Shown here piece after piece: positions 42,708 to 52,100 of a stretch of DNA of 54,453 nt. The position numbers and the translations under genes were made by a program. This DNA comes from Agaribacterium haliotis (GTDB lineage Bacteria > Pseudomonadota > Gammaproteobacteria > Pseudomonadales > Cellvibrionaceae), in NCBI RefSeq assembly GCF_002312815.1, contig NZ_NKQJ01000018.1:1-54453 (forward strand). Reading direction: 5' to 3'. Positions within the stretch are counted from its first letter, which is position 1. Each line of letters opens with the position of its first letter. Under the pieces are notes generated by a model, which worked only from the letters and a program-made list of their open reading frames with translations, made no database searches and had not been told where the DNA came from.

Positions 42708-44045
42708 CTATCTGAGCGGCAGGCGAATACTGGCGAGGCAGCCCGGGCCACTGTCGCTATTTTGCAGTTGTAACTGACCGCCGTGCGCTTCAATAATTTG
42801 GCGGGATAACACCAAACCAATTCCGCTGCCTTCACTTTTGGTTGTAAAGTACGGAATAAACAGGTTGTCGGGGTTGTCGATGCCCTGGCCAAAATCTCTT
42901 AGAGATATTTCGACACTGTGTGGCTCGCGCCGCCAACTAAGTTCAATAGGCTTGCCACGATCACTGGCTTCAAGCGCATTTTTAATCAAGTTCACCAGCA
43001 CTTGTTCAAGTTGAGCCGGGTCGGCCTCAAAGCTCAATTCGTTTTCGGTTAAAAGCTGCAGGCCTTTATCTTTATATGTTTCGTACAGGCGCTGCAACAG
43101 CGGTCGCAAGGCCATCATCTGTTTTTGAGGCTCGGGCAGGCGCGCAAGTTTGGCGTAAGAGCTGACCATGCGATTTAGATTATCGACACGCTCGTCGATG
43201 ATTTCTAAGCCTTCACTAAAATCTACTTTCCAATCCGGATAGCTATCTGTGCGTGGCAAGATGCGCGCCATACTACCGGTTGTGGTTTTCATCGGCGTCA
43301 GCGCATTATTTATTTCGTGACTTAGAATACGGATCAACTTGCGCCAGGCGTCGAGTTCTTCTTCACGCAAATTGACACCGATATCGGCCAGTAAAATAAA
43401 CTGATACGGCAGGCCCTGTTGGCGATAGGCACTGTGTTTAACTAACCAGCGGCTTTTATATTTTGGAAAGCCGTGCTCGTGGGCGCTGGTATGCGCGGCT
43501 AACTGGGCAAAACTTAAACCTAAGTCATCGACACTTTGGCCGATCAAGCGCGCCTCGGTGAGGCCATAGAGTTTGCAAGCGTAGCGGTTCGCCATAACCA
43601 GGTGCTTGTGGTTATCAAACAAAAACACCGCAACATCCACTTCCGCCAGTATGCGCGACAGTAATTTCTGGCTCTCATAAGCGCTGCTGCGACTGGAGCT
43701 TAAATAATCGGCAATCGCATTTAATTCTCGCAGAACGACGTTGACAACATCTTTGCTATTATCCACCGCCGAGCGAAGCGAATAATCATCTTCGCGAAAC
43801 CCCATTAAAATATTCGCCACTGCCTGCCATGGGCGAAATACGCTGAACCAAAATGCTCCGACGGCCAGTGCACTCGGCACCACAACCAAAAGCAGTACAG
43901 TCGTTACTTCGAGCCAGTCGTAATTGCCGAGACATAAAAGTGCTGCACAGGCAATAAGTGGTGGACACAGCGCCGCCAGCGCAAGCAACAAGCTGCGGCG
44001 TAAACCAACAAAACGCCACAGCTGCCATTGAGTATTATTTATCAT
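42708..44045 (-). CDS. NtrY-like sensor histidine kinase
   Basis: A 445-residue membrane kinase: two N-terminal helices (LLLALAALCPPLIACAALLC, VTTVLLLVVVPSALAVGAFW) with a very short periplasmic loop, a PAS domain (ILAEVDVAVFLFDNHKHLVM and GLTEARLIGQSVDDLG), H-box RILSHEINNALTPMKT (phosphorylated His), N-box LVNLIKNALEAS, and G boxes DFGQGIDNPDNLFIPYFTTK and GSGIGLVLSRQII. The short loop suggests it senses membrane or cytoplasmic cues. ATGA overlap with the response regulator gene. Its target is probably the downstream ABC efflux operon. Confidence 0.9.
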   Translation of the reverse strand: MINNTQWQLWRFVGLRRSLLLALAALCPPLIACAALLCLGNYDWLEVTTVLLLVVVPSALAVGAFWFSVFRPWQAVANILMGFREDDYSLRSAVDNSKDVVNVVLRELNAIADYLSSSRSSAYESQKLLSRILAEVDVAVFLFDNHKHLVMANRYACKLYGLTEARLIGQSVDDLGLSFAQLAAHTSAHEHGFPKYKSRWLVKHSAYRQQGLPYQFILLADIGVNLREEELDAWRKLIRILSHEINNALTPMKTTTGSMARILPRTDSYPDWKVDFSEGLEIIDERVDNLNRMVSSYAKLARLPEPQKQMMALRPLLQRLYETYKDKGLQLLTENELSFEADPAQLEQVLVNLIKNALEASDRGKPIELSWRREPHSVEISLRDFGQGIDNPDNLFIPYFTTKSEGSGIGLVLSRQIIEAHGGQLQLQNSDSGPGCLASIRLPLR

Positions 44046-45436
44046 GAGAGATCAAAACCGTGCTTTGCGAGTTTGCGGTAAAAAGCGCTGCGGCTAATCC
44101 CCAAAGCTTCAGCGGCGTCATCGGGTTTTTTCATATATTTAATTAATGCAGCATCAAGCATTTGATACTCAACCTGGGCCAGGGTCAGGCCGTCCAAACC
44201 TGCCGCGCCAGTGGGCGCATTGATATTCACTGCAACGTGACTTAAGCCCAGTACTGACGGCTCGATTTGTGGCCCCGGTGAAAGCAGCGCAGCGCGCTCA
44301 ATACAGTGTTCAAGCTCACGCACATTGCCCGGCCAGCAATAGGTACATAGCTGTTCTAGCGCCGCGTCACTAAAACGAAGATCGCTGCGCCCGAGCCTTA
44401 ATTTGGCCTGGCTTAGAAAATAATTCGCCAGCGGAATAATATCCTCACTGCGCTCGGCCAAGCTGGGGATGCGAACCGGCACCGTGCTAATGCGATAGTA
44501 GAGATCCTGGCGAAAGCTGCCATCGGCAACGGCCTGTTGCAGATTGGCGTTGGTGGCGCAGATAATTCGCACATCGGCGCTTAGAGTTTTAGAACTGCCG
44601 ACCCGCTCAAACTCGCCGGTCTCAAGCAGGCGCAATAGCGCCGCTTGCTGTTTTTCACTGATGTTGGCTATTTCATCGAGAAACAAGGTACCGCCATCAG
44701 CCAGTTCAAAACGGCCAATGCGCAGGCTTTCGGCGCCGGTAAATGCACCTTTCTCATGCCCGAAAATTTCACTTTCAAAGACACTTTCAGCCAGAGCGCC
44801 CATATTCACACTGATAAACGGCCCCGAAGCGCGGGCACTTAGCTCGTGGCAAAGACGCGCCATACGCGTTTTACCGGTGCCGTTTTCCCCGGTGAGCAAG
44901 ACACCGACATCGGCGCCAGAGATCTGCTCAAAACATTGCACAATGTCTTGCATCGCCGGCGATTCCAACAACAACTTTTTACTCTGGCATTCTCTTAACA
45001 GGCGGTTTTCACCCTCGAGCTTTTTTTGCTTAAACAGGGCCCGGCTCAAGGCCAGTTGTGTTTTAACAATGCTGAGCAGCCGCTCGACGTCCCAGGGTTT
45101 GACAATAAAATCATTGGCACCGCGCTTCATCGCTTCAACGGCAATATCAACCGAGGCCCAGGCCGTCATCACCACGATGGGCAGCTGCTCATCGTACTTG
45201 CGCACCTGCTCAATTAACTTGAGGCCCTCGCCGCCGGAGGTGGTATCGCGTTGATAATTTAAATCGAGCAAAACCAGAGCACAGTCTTGCTGCTCGAGCG
45301 CCTTAAGTGCACGCTCGGGCGTATCGACGCTTTTACAGGCCATGCCTTCGCTTTTAAACAACAATTCCGCCGAGCGACGAATATCGGCCTGATCGTCCGC
45401 CACCAGTATTTTTATGCCCGCTTGGCTTTCGCTCAT
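44042..45436 (-). CDS. NtrC-family sigma-54 response regulator
   Basis: A 464-residue activator with a receiver domain (ILVADDQADIRRSAELLF; phospho-Asp in ALVLLDLNY; TAWAS and IVKPWD), a sigma-54 AAA+ domain with Walker A GENGTGKTRMA, the sigma-54 contact loop GAFTGA, Walker B GGTLFLDEIANIS and an R-finger region, and a Fis-type HTH (AAEALGISRSAFYRKLAKHG). ATG 45436 has AAGGAAG upstream. First gene of the pair with the kinase. It likely activates the sigma-54 promoter at 41885. Confidence 0.92.
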   Translation of the reverse strand: MSESQAGIKILVADDQADIRRSAELLFKSEGMACKSVDTPERALKALEQQDCALVLLDLNYQRDTTSGGEGLKLIEQVRKYDEQLPIVVMTAWASVDIAVEAMKRGANDFIVKPWDVERLLSIVKTQLALSRALFKQKKLEGENRLLRECQSKKLLLESPAMQDIVQCFEQISGADVGVLLTGENGTGKTRMARLCHELSARASGPFISVNMGALAESVFESEIFGHEKGAFTGAESLRIGRFELADGGTLFLDEIANISEKQQAALLRLLETGEFERVGSSKTLSADVRIICATNANLQQAVADGSFRQDLYYRISTVPVRIPSLAERSEDIIPLANYFLSQAKLRLGRSDLRFSDAALEQLCTYCWPGNVRELEHCIERAALLSPGPQIEPSVLGLSHVAVNINAPTGAAGLDGLTLAQVEYQMLDAALIKYMKKPDDAAEALGISRSAFYRKLAKHGFDLS

Positions 45437-45524
45437 AGTCTGACTTCCTTCAGCTGGACGGCCATTATAGGGTCGGCACAGCAAAACTGCTAAAATGCAT
45501 CAATTTTCCGCGGCGAGCTTCTCC

Positions 45525-46376
45525 ATGCTAATTAATTGGTATCCCGGCCACATGCACAAGGCCCAAAAAGACGTGCGCAAACTGATGCCATCCATCGACA
45601 TCGTTATCGAAGTTTGCGACGCGCGCCTGCCCTACTCGAGCGCCAACCCTATGCTCGAGCAAATTCGCGGTGACAAGGCCTTTCTTAAAGTACTGAGTAA
45701 AAGTGATCTCGCCGATGCCGACGTCACCGAGCAGTGGTTAGCCGAGCTAAAAAAACAGCACAATACCGATGCGCTGGCCATTACCACAGATAACCCATCG
45801 CTGGCCAGGAGCATACCCGATCGCATACGTAAAATGCTCAAAGGGCGCAGCGACGACTTTAAAGCAATACGCGCGCTGATACTCGGCATTCCCAATGTCG
45901 GTAAAAGTACCCTGATCAATACCCTCGCCGGTAAAAAAGTCGCATCCGTTGGCAATGAGCCGGCAGTGACCAAAGCGCAGCAGAAAATCAAGCTCGCCGA
46001 AGACCTTGTACTTATCGACAGCCCCGGCATGACCTGGCCCGGTTCCAAAAATGAGACCGTCAATTACCGCCTGGCCACCAGCGGCGCCATCCGGGATACC
46101 GCGATGGAGTACGATGATGTCGGTATGTTTGCCGCCGAGTTTATGGTCAAGCGCTACCCCGAAGCGCTAAAAAAAGCCTATCAACTATCGAGCCTTGAGC
46201 CTGAAGCCTGGCAAGTGCTTGAGCAAATCGCGCGCAAGCGCGGTTGCATGCAACGCGGTGGCGCCGATTTTCAGCGAGTCGGGGAGCTATTGGTTCGCGA
46301 ATTGCGCGCAGGTAAACTCGGTCGCCTCAGCCTCGAACGCCCGGGGCCCGACTGTGAGCACGCCAAGGTCGGTTAA
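45525..46376 (+). CDS. YlqF/RbgA-type ribosome biogenesis GTPase
   Basis: A 283-residue permuted GTPase: INWYPGHMHKAQKDV (family start), G4 VLSKSD, G1 LGIPNVGKSTLINTLAGK, G2/G3 VTKAQQKIKL and LIDSPGMTWPG, and a C-terminal RNA-binding ANTAR-like helix bundle (VLEQIARKRGCMQRGG). It acts in 50S subunit assembly in the family. I start at ATG 45525 because homologues begin ML-INWFPGHM; the frame from 45495 is also open. It is divergent from the response regulator gene. Confidence 0.85.
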   Translation: MLINWYPGHMHKAQKDVRKLMPSIDIVIEVCDARLPYSSANPMLEQIRGDKAFLKVLSKSDLADADVTEQWLAELKKQHNTDALAITTDNPSLARSIPDRIRKMLKGRSDDFKAIRALILGIPNVGKSTLINTLAGKKVASVGNEPAVTKAQQKIKLAEDLVLIDSPGMTWPGSKNETVNYRLATSGAIRDTAMEYDDVGMFAAEFMVKRYPEALKKAYQLSSLEPEAWQVLEQIARKRGCMQRGGADFQRVGELLVRELRAGKLGRLSLERPGPDCEHAKVG

Positions 46377-46423
46377 GAGCCGTGCCCGCAACAACAAAAC
46401 AAAATAAACAGAAGGGAAAAACA

Positions 46424-46819
46424 GTGACTCACAGCGTTGAATTTAAGGTTCGCGACTACGAACTCGATATGCAAGGCGTCGTCAACAACGGTGTTTACAG
46501 CAACTATTTTGAACACGCCCGCCACGAGTATTTGCTCGATAAAAACGTCGACTTTGCCGAGCTGGCCAGGCAGGGCATCAATTTAGTAGTCAGCCGCATC
46601 GAGATTGACTACCGCAAAGCACTGACCAGCGGCCAAGTTTTCCAGGTTGAAACCTGTGCGGCTCAGGTATCCAAGCTCAAGTTCCAATTTGAGCAACGCT
46701 TGCTCAATCAAGATGCCGAGCTCTGTGCCAAAGCGGTGGTCACCGGGGTTGCAGTAAATGCTAAAAGCGGCCGGCCGATGCGCTTAGAGGGCCTCGAGCA
46801 AATATTCACTCAGGCTTGA
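46424..46819 (+). CDS. 4HBT-family acyl-CoA thioesterase (YbgC/FcbC-like)
   Basis: A 131-residue single hot-dog protein: VRDYELDMQGVVNNGVYSNY carries the family's D-x-Q-G-V-V motif, then FEHARHEYL (helix), VVSRIEIDYRKALTSGQVFQ and GVAVNAKSGRPMRL. It hydrolyses acyl-CoA thioesters. The GTG at 46424 follows AGAAGGG by ~6 nt and is preferred to an ATG-initiated frame from 46382. It is the second gene after ylqF on this strand. Confidence 0.82.
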   Translation: MTHSVEFKVRDYELDMQGVVNNGVYSNYFEHARHEYLLDKNVDFAELARQGINLVVSRIEIDYRKALTSGQVFQVETCAAQVSKLKFQFEQRLLNQDAELCAKAVVTGVAVNAKSGRPMRLEGLEQIFTQA

Positions 46820-46913
46820 TATCGCCGCCGGTGGCGTTAATCTTCGCCAAGATCAGCGCAGGTGGCACATTTAACATCTAAACTTAAGGCCGACTTCCTA
46901 CGTTGGCCAAACT

Positions 46914-48185
46914 ATGCACTTGAGCTTCCCGAACTGGGCAGTGTCTATGCTGATCCTTGTCTTGGCATGTGCCAATACTGCGGCCGAGACCATTAGCATA
47001 GGCATGCAATTGCTGCGCGGCGAGCAGCGAAGCGAGGCCAACAAACAGCTGGCCAAGTTTCAAGCCGCCCACCCAGATATCGAACTGAAATTGCAGCTTT
47101 TGAGCCCACAGGCTTATGCCAGCGGTGTACACCTCTGGCTGACGCAGTCTCACGGCCCGGATGTGATGCTTTGGTTTGGCGGCGAGCGCCTAAATCACTA
47201 TGTCGAGGCTGGGCTGATTGCCAACCTGAGTGAGTTTTGGCAGCAGCACCAGCTCGACCAAGCCTTCGCGGAGACCATTAAGGCAAGCGTTACCCGCCGC
47301 GGCAGTATTTGGGCCATTCCTTACTCCTATTCAAATTACCAGCTCTACTATTTTCCCGAGCAGCTACACAAGCTCGGTATTGAGCGGCCGCGCGATTGGA
47401 AGCAGTTGTTACAAAGCTGCGAAAAACTCAGTCAGCAAGGTGCAAATATGTTTGCGCTGGGCATGCAAACCGCGTGGTCTGTGCACGGCTGGTTTGACCT
47501 GCTCAACTTGAGAATAAACGGTTTGCATGAGCACAAGGCCCTGTTAAGTGGCCGCTTGAGTTATGAATCCGATAACATCAAAGCGGTTTTCTCACATTGG
47601 AAAACACTGCTGGACGCCAATTGTTTTAACAACAACTACGCTTCCTTAAGTAATATTGAAGCCTTTCCGCGTTTGTTCCGCGGCCTTTCAGCAATGATGT
47701 TATTAGACTTTGTACCGGCGCAGGGCATTCCCGAAAACAAACGCCGGCAAGTTCGCTCGAGTAACTTCCCTGTTATCAATACAGAGTTGGCCAACTATAC
47801 GGTAAACCCTGTTAATGTTTTTATTGTTCCGGCCTACCGCAAAGTGGATAAAAACTTAGAAAAAGTTCTGAAATTTATCGCTGGTGCTGAATTCCAGTAT
47901 GCGCTGAACACGCCAATAGACCGTCCTCCTGCACGAAGTGATCACAACTACCCCTTGCAACCGCGCGCAGCAAAACTAGAACGAGCGCTGCAGCAAAGCC
48001 CCGGCGGCATCCAATATTTTGATCGCGACACCGATATTCACTTTGCGGAAAAAAGCCCGGCGATATTTATCAGCTTTCTCTCCCACAGGGACGTAGATCG
48101 GGTCTGCGCCGAGCTTGAAGCCCTGCGCCAGCAAGTGTTTTTCAAGCCCGAGCGGACAACAACGCTTGCGCCAGCTCCTAGGTAG
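46914..48185 (+). CDS. Orphan extracellular solute-binding protein, family 1 (paralogue)
   Basis: A 423-residue periplasmic binding protein paralogous to that at 17791. Shared features: GPDVMLWFGGERLNHYVEAG, WFDLLNLRINGL, FSHWKTLLDANCFNNNYASL, YTVNPVNVFIVPAY, SPGGIQYFDRDTDI, LEALRQQVF. The signal peptide is SMLILVLACANTAAE. No permease or ATPase genes lie near. The C-terminal tail (TTTLAPAPR) differs. Start ATG 46914; the ribosome binding site is weak and an ATG at 46947 is an alternative. Confidence 0.82.
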   Translation: MHLSFPNWAVSMLILVLACANTAAETISIGMQLLRGEQRSEANKQLAKFQAAHPDIELKLQLLSPQAYASGVHLWLTQSHGPDVMLWFGGERLNHYVEAGLIANLSEFWQQHQLDQAFAETIKASVTRRGSIWAIPYSYSNYQLYYFPEQLHKLGIERPRDWKQLLQSCEKLSQQGANMFALGMQTAWSVHGWFDLLNLRINGLHEHKALLSGRLSYESDNIKAVFSHWKTLLDANCFNNNYASLSNIEAFPRLFRGLSAMMLLDFVPAQGIPENKRRQVRSSNFPVINTELANYTVNPVNVFIVPAYRKVDKNLEKVLKFIAGAEFQYALNTPIDRPPARSDHNYPLQPRAAKLERALQQSPGGIQYFDRDTDIHFAEKSPAIFISFLSHRDVDRVCAELEALRQQVFFKPERTTTLAPAPR

Positions 48186-48258
48186 AATGTCTCAAGCTTT
48201 GCGCTAGCAGCTAAACGACAAAAAATAGAAGGAAAACTGGCGCCAAAAACCGCAAATT

Positions 48259-48272
48259 CTGACCCAGGTCAA
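48259..48272. promoter_or_regulatory. FNR/ANR-like dyad upstream of the small protein gene
   Basis: CTGAC-CCAG-GTCAA resembles TTGAT-N4-ATCAA at most positions and lies about 62 bp before the start of the 66-residue gene. Oxygen- or NO-responsive control is a guess based on the match. Confidence 0.35.
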
Positions 48273-48333
48273 GGTTGATGCTACGGCTACAAACTAGGCT
48301 TAAACTACCGTCAATATCAAAGAGGTAGTCGTT

Positions 48334-48534
48334 ATGAATAGCCCCAGTAGAGCTCAACAGACTCCGACGGAAACAGAAACCCTTGTGGCCTTAAGTGTAC
48401 TGTGCGGCGAACAAGTGCAAGTTCTTCCCGAACATCTAGAGTACTTTCAAACCAGCGAAAAGAACCGTGCAGACTCCGGTCAGGTCGAGCTTACGTACCA
48501 GCTTGCTTTAAAAAACACCGTTCATTTGCAGTAA
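48334..48534 (+). CDS. Small protein of unknown function
   Basis: A 66-residue acidic, soluble peptide (ETLVALSVLCGEQVQVLPEH, LEYFQTSEKNRADSGQVELT). AGAGG lies 8 nt before the ATG and an FNR-like dyad is upstream. I do not recognise the family and no motif is visible. It is isolated between the binding-protein gene and csrA. Confidence 0.5.
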   Translation: MNSPSRAQQTPTETETLVALSVLCGEQVQVLPEHLEYFQTSEKNRADSGQVELTYQLALKNTVHLQ

Positions 48535-48861
48535 TAACCTCGCGCACCTTGGCTGCTGTCAACAAGTTCGCCAAGGCTGGCGCAATAGGCGCACACAGGA
48601 TTAGTTGCGTCACTTGAAGTGGCTGTTAGCGCAACGGCAAGCATGTGCCGTTTGCCTGGGTATTGCATCGCGTTTATATAGCCCCACAGCCGTAAAGATA
48701 CAAAACGCGCCACTTCTTGCAGTACTGTCTCTCGTGATCAATTCACTGACGCCAGCGGCTAAGAATCTTGCCTCCCTACTCAGTAAAGTTAAATCGTAGC
48801 CCAAGCAATGAGCTCCATTTTGAACTTGGGATGTTCTAAACAAATGAGTAAGGAGTTGGAT
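48535..48861. other. Intergenic region with csrA leader
   Basis: About 330 bp with no convincing gene (the frame 48605-48799 lacks a ribosome binding site). Near the right end ACTTGGGAT (48831-48839) precedes the csrA ribosome binding site AAGGAG. The same motif appears before the second csrA (from 53897). GGA triplets in this leader could bind CsrA itself. Confidence 0.5.
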
Positions 48862-49080
48862 ATGTTAGTTTTAACTCGTAAACGCGGTGAAGTATTAATG
48901 GTTGGTGACGATGTAGTTATCACCTTTTTGGAATCACGTGGCAACCAAGTCAAAGTGGGTATCGAAGCCCCAAGAGACATTGCTATCCACAGAAAAGAGA
49001 TCTACGATCGAATCCAAGCTGAAAAAGCTGCAAAGAAGATTGATGATGAACTGCCTCTAGAAAACGCAGTCTCTCACTGA
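48862..49080 (+). CDS. csrA: Carbon storage regulator CsrA/RsmA, copy 1
   Basis: A 72-residue RNA-binding homodimer that binds GGA hairpins in leaders and blocks ribosomes. [20 protein letters not shown], then [20 protein letters not shown], includes the conserved L4, R6, E/Q17-type and R44 residues. AAGGAG lies 6 nt before the ATG. The copy at 53937 differs mainly in the tail (here [14 protein letters not shown]). It is convergent with the RND gene across a strong terminator. Confidence 0.95.
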   Translation: MLVLTRKRGEVLMVGDDVVITFLESRGNQVKVGIEAPRDIAIHRKEIYDRIQAEKAAKKIDDELPLENAVSH

Positions 49081-49111
49081 ACTTTGCGAAAATAAATCGC
49101 ATATTAATGCG

Positions 49112-49149
49112 GCATAAAAAAAGGGCCAAATCTGGCCCTTTTTTTATGC
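49112..49149. terminator. Bidirectional terminator between csrA and the RND gene
   Basis: A 17-bp perfect stem (GCATAAAAAAAGGGCCA with its complement) around AATC has an A run on one side and a T run on the other. It serves both the csrA gene and the convergent RND operon. Confidence 0.9.
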
Positions 49150-49180
49150 ATCTACCTTCGTAAAAATTCAGCAAATAAAC

Positions 49181-52100
49181 TTAAGACTGATTGCTCTGTT
49201 GTTCGGGCTCACTTTTCGATTCGCGCCAGCGTTCAAATACGACGTATAACACCGGAACAATCAACAAGCTTAATATGGTCGACAACAACATCCCGCCGAA
49301 TACGGCAGTACCGAGAGAGTGGCGACTACCCGCTCCAGCGCCCGTCGCTACAACCAACGGCGCAACACCTAAGATAAATGCGAAGGCTGTCATTAATATC
49401 GGGCGCAAGCGTGTTTTACAAGCGTAGAGCACAGCCTCAACCGAGTTTTTACCTTCAGCTACTTTATCGTTGGCAAACTGTACAATTAAAATTGCGTTTT
49501 TAGCCGCAAGGCCGATCAGCATAATCAGTGCAATTTGACAGTACACATCGTTTTGTAAACCTCTTAACCATTGAAAGCTCAATGCACCAAACATAGCCAA
49601 CGGTACTGAAAGTAAAATAACTGCCGGCAAAATCCAGCTCTCATACAAAGCAGCGATAATCAAAAAAACTAAAATTAACGCAAGGCCAAAAATAAGCGGG
49701 GCAGTATTGCCGGCTTTTTCCTGTTGATAGGCAACCCCCGTCCACTCATAACCAAAACCAGATGGAAGCATTTTTTCCGACAGTTTTTCAATAATAAACA
49801 TTGCCTGGCCGCTGCTGTGACCGGGCGCTGGCGCTCCCATTACGTGTGCGGCGTTAAACAGGTTGTAGCGCGTAACGATATTAGCCGCCGCTTGACGCTC
49901 TATCTGAACGAACTCAGAAAGCGGGATCATTTCATGCTGGTAGTTGCGAACATAGAGCCGGCCGATGTCTTCCTCACTCGAGCGCTGATCTTGTTTGGCT
50001 TGTATGTAAACTTTGTAAGTTTGATTGTATTTATTAAAGTCGTTGATATACATCGAGCCCAGGTTTGCCTGCATAGTCTGATAAATATCAGATAGGGCAA
50101 CGCCCTTTTGCATGGCTTTTTTTGCATCGATGTCGACATACAAGCGCGGCGAATCGACTTGGAAGGTTGAGAACATCGGGCTTAGCTGACTGATATGCTG
50201 TTTCGCATAACCGATCATCGCCCAAGTGGTACCCCATAAAGCCTGCTCTCCTGCCCCGGCTCTGTCTTCTACCACAAACTCAAAACCACCTGTCGATGAC
50301 AGCCCCTGAATTGGCGGCGCATTAAATGGAAGAGCCAAACCACCTTCGACATCGCTAAGTAAAACACGCAACTTTTTAATAATATTATCGGCGCTGCTGT
50401 CACTATTGCGCTGGTCATAGTCTTCAAGCAAAACAAAGATGGTGCCGGCATTGTAAATAGAGGAGCCTGTTAATAAATCAAAGCCAGTGATCTCCGCTGT
50501 ATGCTCGACGCCGTCGACACTACGAATTATTTCCGCTACGCCGTCGACAATTTGCTGAGCTCTATCAAGCGCCGTGCCGGAGGGCATCTGCACGCTGACA
50601 ACAACATAACCCTCATCTTCCTCCGGTACAAAACCCGTTGGCACCCAAAAAAACATAAAGGCTGTCACTGCAGAAATAACTGCAAGAACACTAAGTGCAA
50701 GGCGCCGCCGTTTGAGCGATACCTTAACGGCTTTCATGTAGCGCTCAGTCAGTGCATCAAAGCGTTTGTTAAACGCCTTCGCCCACGACGCTGTTGGCGC
50801 CTCTGATCCCTGCTTAAGTATTTTGGCAGACATGGACGGCGCAAAGCTCATTGCCACAATCCACGATAGGGCGAGTGAACAAGCAATCGTTAAAGCAAAT
50901 TGCTGATAGAGCTGGCCAGTTAAGCCCGGCATAAACGCCGCTGGAATAAACACCGCCATCATCACCAAAGTGGAAGCCGTCACGGGGCCAAACACTTCCC
51001 CCATCGACTTTAACGCAGCATCTTTTGCACTCATGCCTTCGTCTTCCATCAAGCGGCTGATGTTTTCAACAACAACGATGGCATCGTCAACCACCAAGCC
51101 AATTGCCAAAACTAAACCAAAGAGTGTCAGTAAGTTGATTGAGAAACCCATCGCCGCAATCAATGCAAATGTTCCTACAATGGATACAGGAATGGCGATA
51201 ACAGGGATTAACGTGACGCGCCAACTTTGCAGAAAGACAAACACCACAACAATAACCAGGGCCAAAGCAATAAGCAGTGTCCACACAACTTCAGATACTG
51301 CTTCGCGGACAAAATCGGTGGTATCAAATGGTAACTGGTAATCTACCCCGGATGGAAAATCGCGCTTTAATTCCTCCATTGCCGCGCTTACCCGTTCGGC
51401 AACCTTCAGAGAGTTCGCATCGGGCAGTTGATAGACCCCCAAGCCCACCGTCGATGTTGCGTCAAACTTGTTGCTGGTCATGTAGTTTTCTGCACCGAGC
51501 TCGAGCTGGGCGAGATCTTTCAGGTAAATTAGCGAGCCGTCATCATTCGTACGCACGATAATTTGTTCAAACTCTTCAACGGAGCTCAAGCGACCTTTCG
51601 CCTGGACAACGTAATCCATAACTTGTTTGCCACCACTTGGCGGCATGCCTATCGATCCAACCGGCGCAATAACATTTTGCGCCTGAATTGCGGCGCTAAC
51701 ATCTGCGCTGGTAATGCCATAACCGGCCATGGTCTCGACATCCAGCCAAATACGCATCGCGTAAGTGCGCTCGCCAAAGATGGTAACGGAGCCAACCCCT
51801 GGTACACGCTTCAAACTATCAACAACATAGATGGATGCGTAGTTACTAATAAACTGCAGGTCTCGGCTGTTGTCCGGCGATATCATCGTCAACATCAACA
51901 CCATTTCCGAACTCTTTTTCTTGATGTCGATGCCGTAATCAATCACCTGAGAAGGCAAACTGGACTGGGCCATAGCAACACGATTTTGTACATCCACCGC
52001 CGCAATATCTAAGTCGTAGCCGATCTCGAACGTCACTGTAATCGTGCTGACCCCATTATCGGTACTTGTCGATGAAATACTGATCATGCCCTCAACACCG

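Noticed and set aside
48605-48799. Plus-strand 64-codon frame before csrA
   Set aside because: TTG start without a ribosome binding site and no recognisable domain.
48828-48852. Sigma-E-like promoter before csrA (GAACTT and TCTAAA)
   Set aside because: The spacing is about 7 bp, far from the ~16 bp needed.
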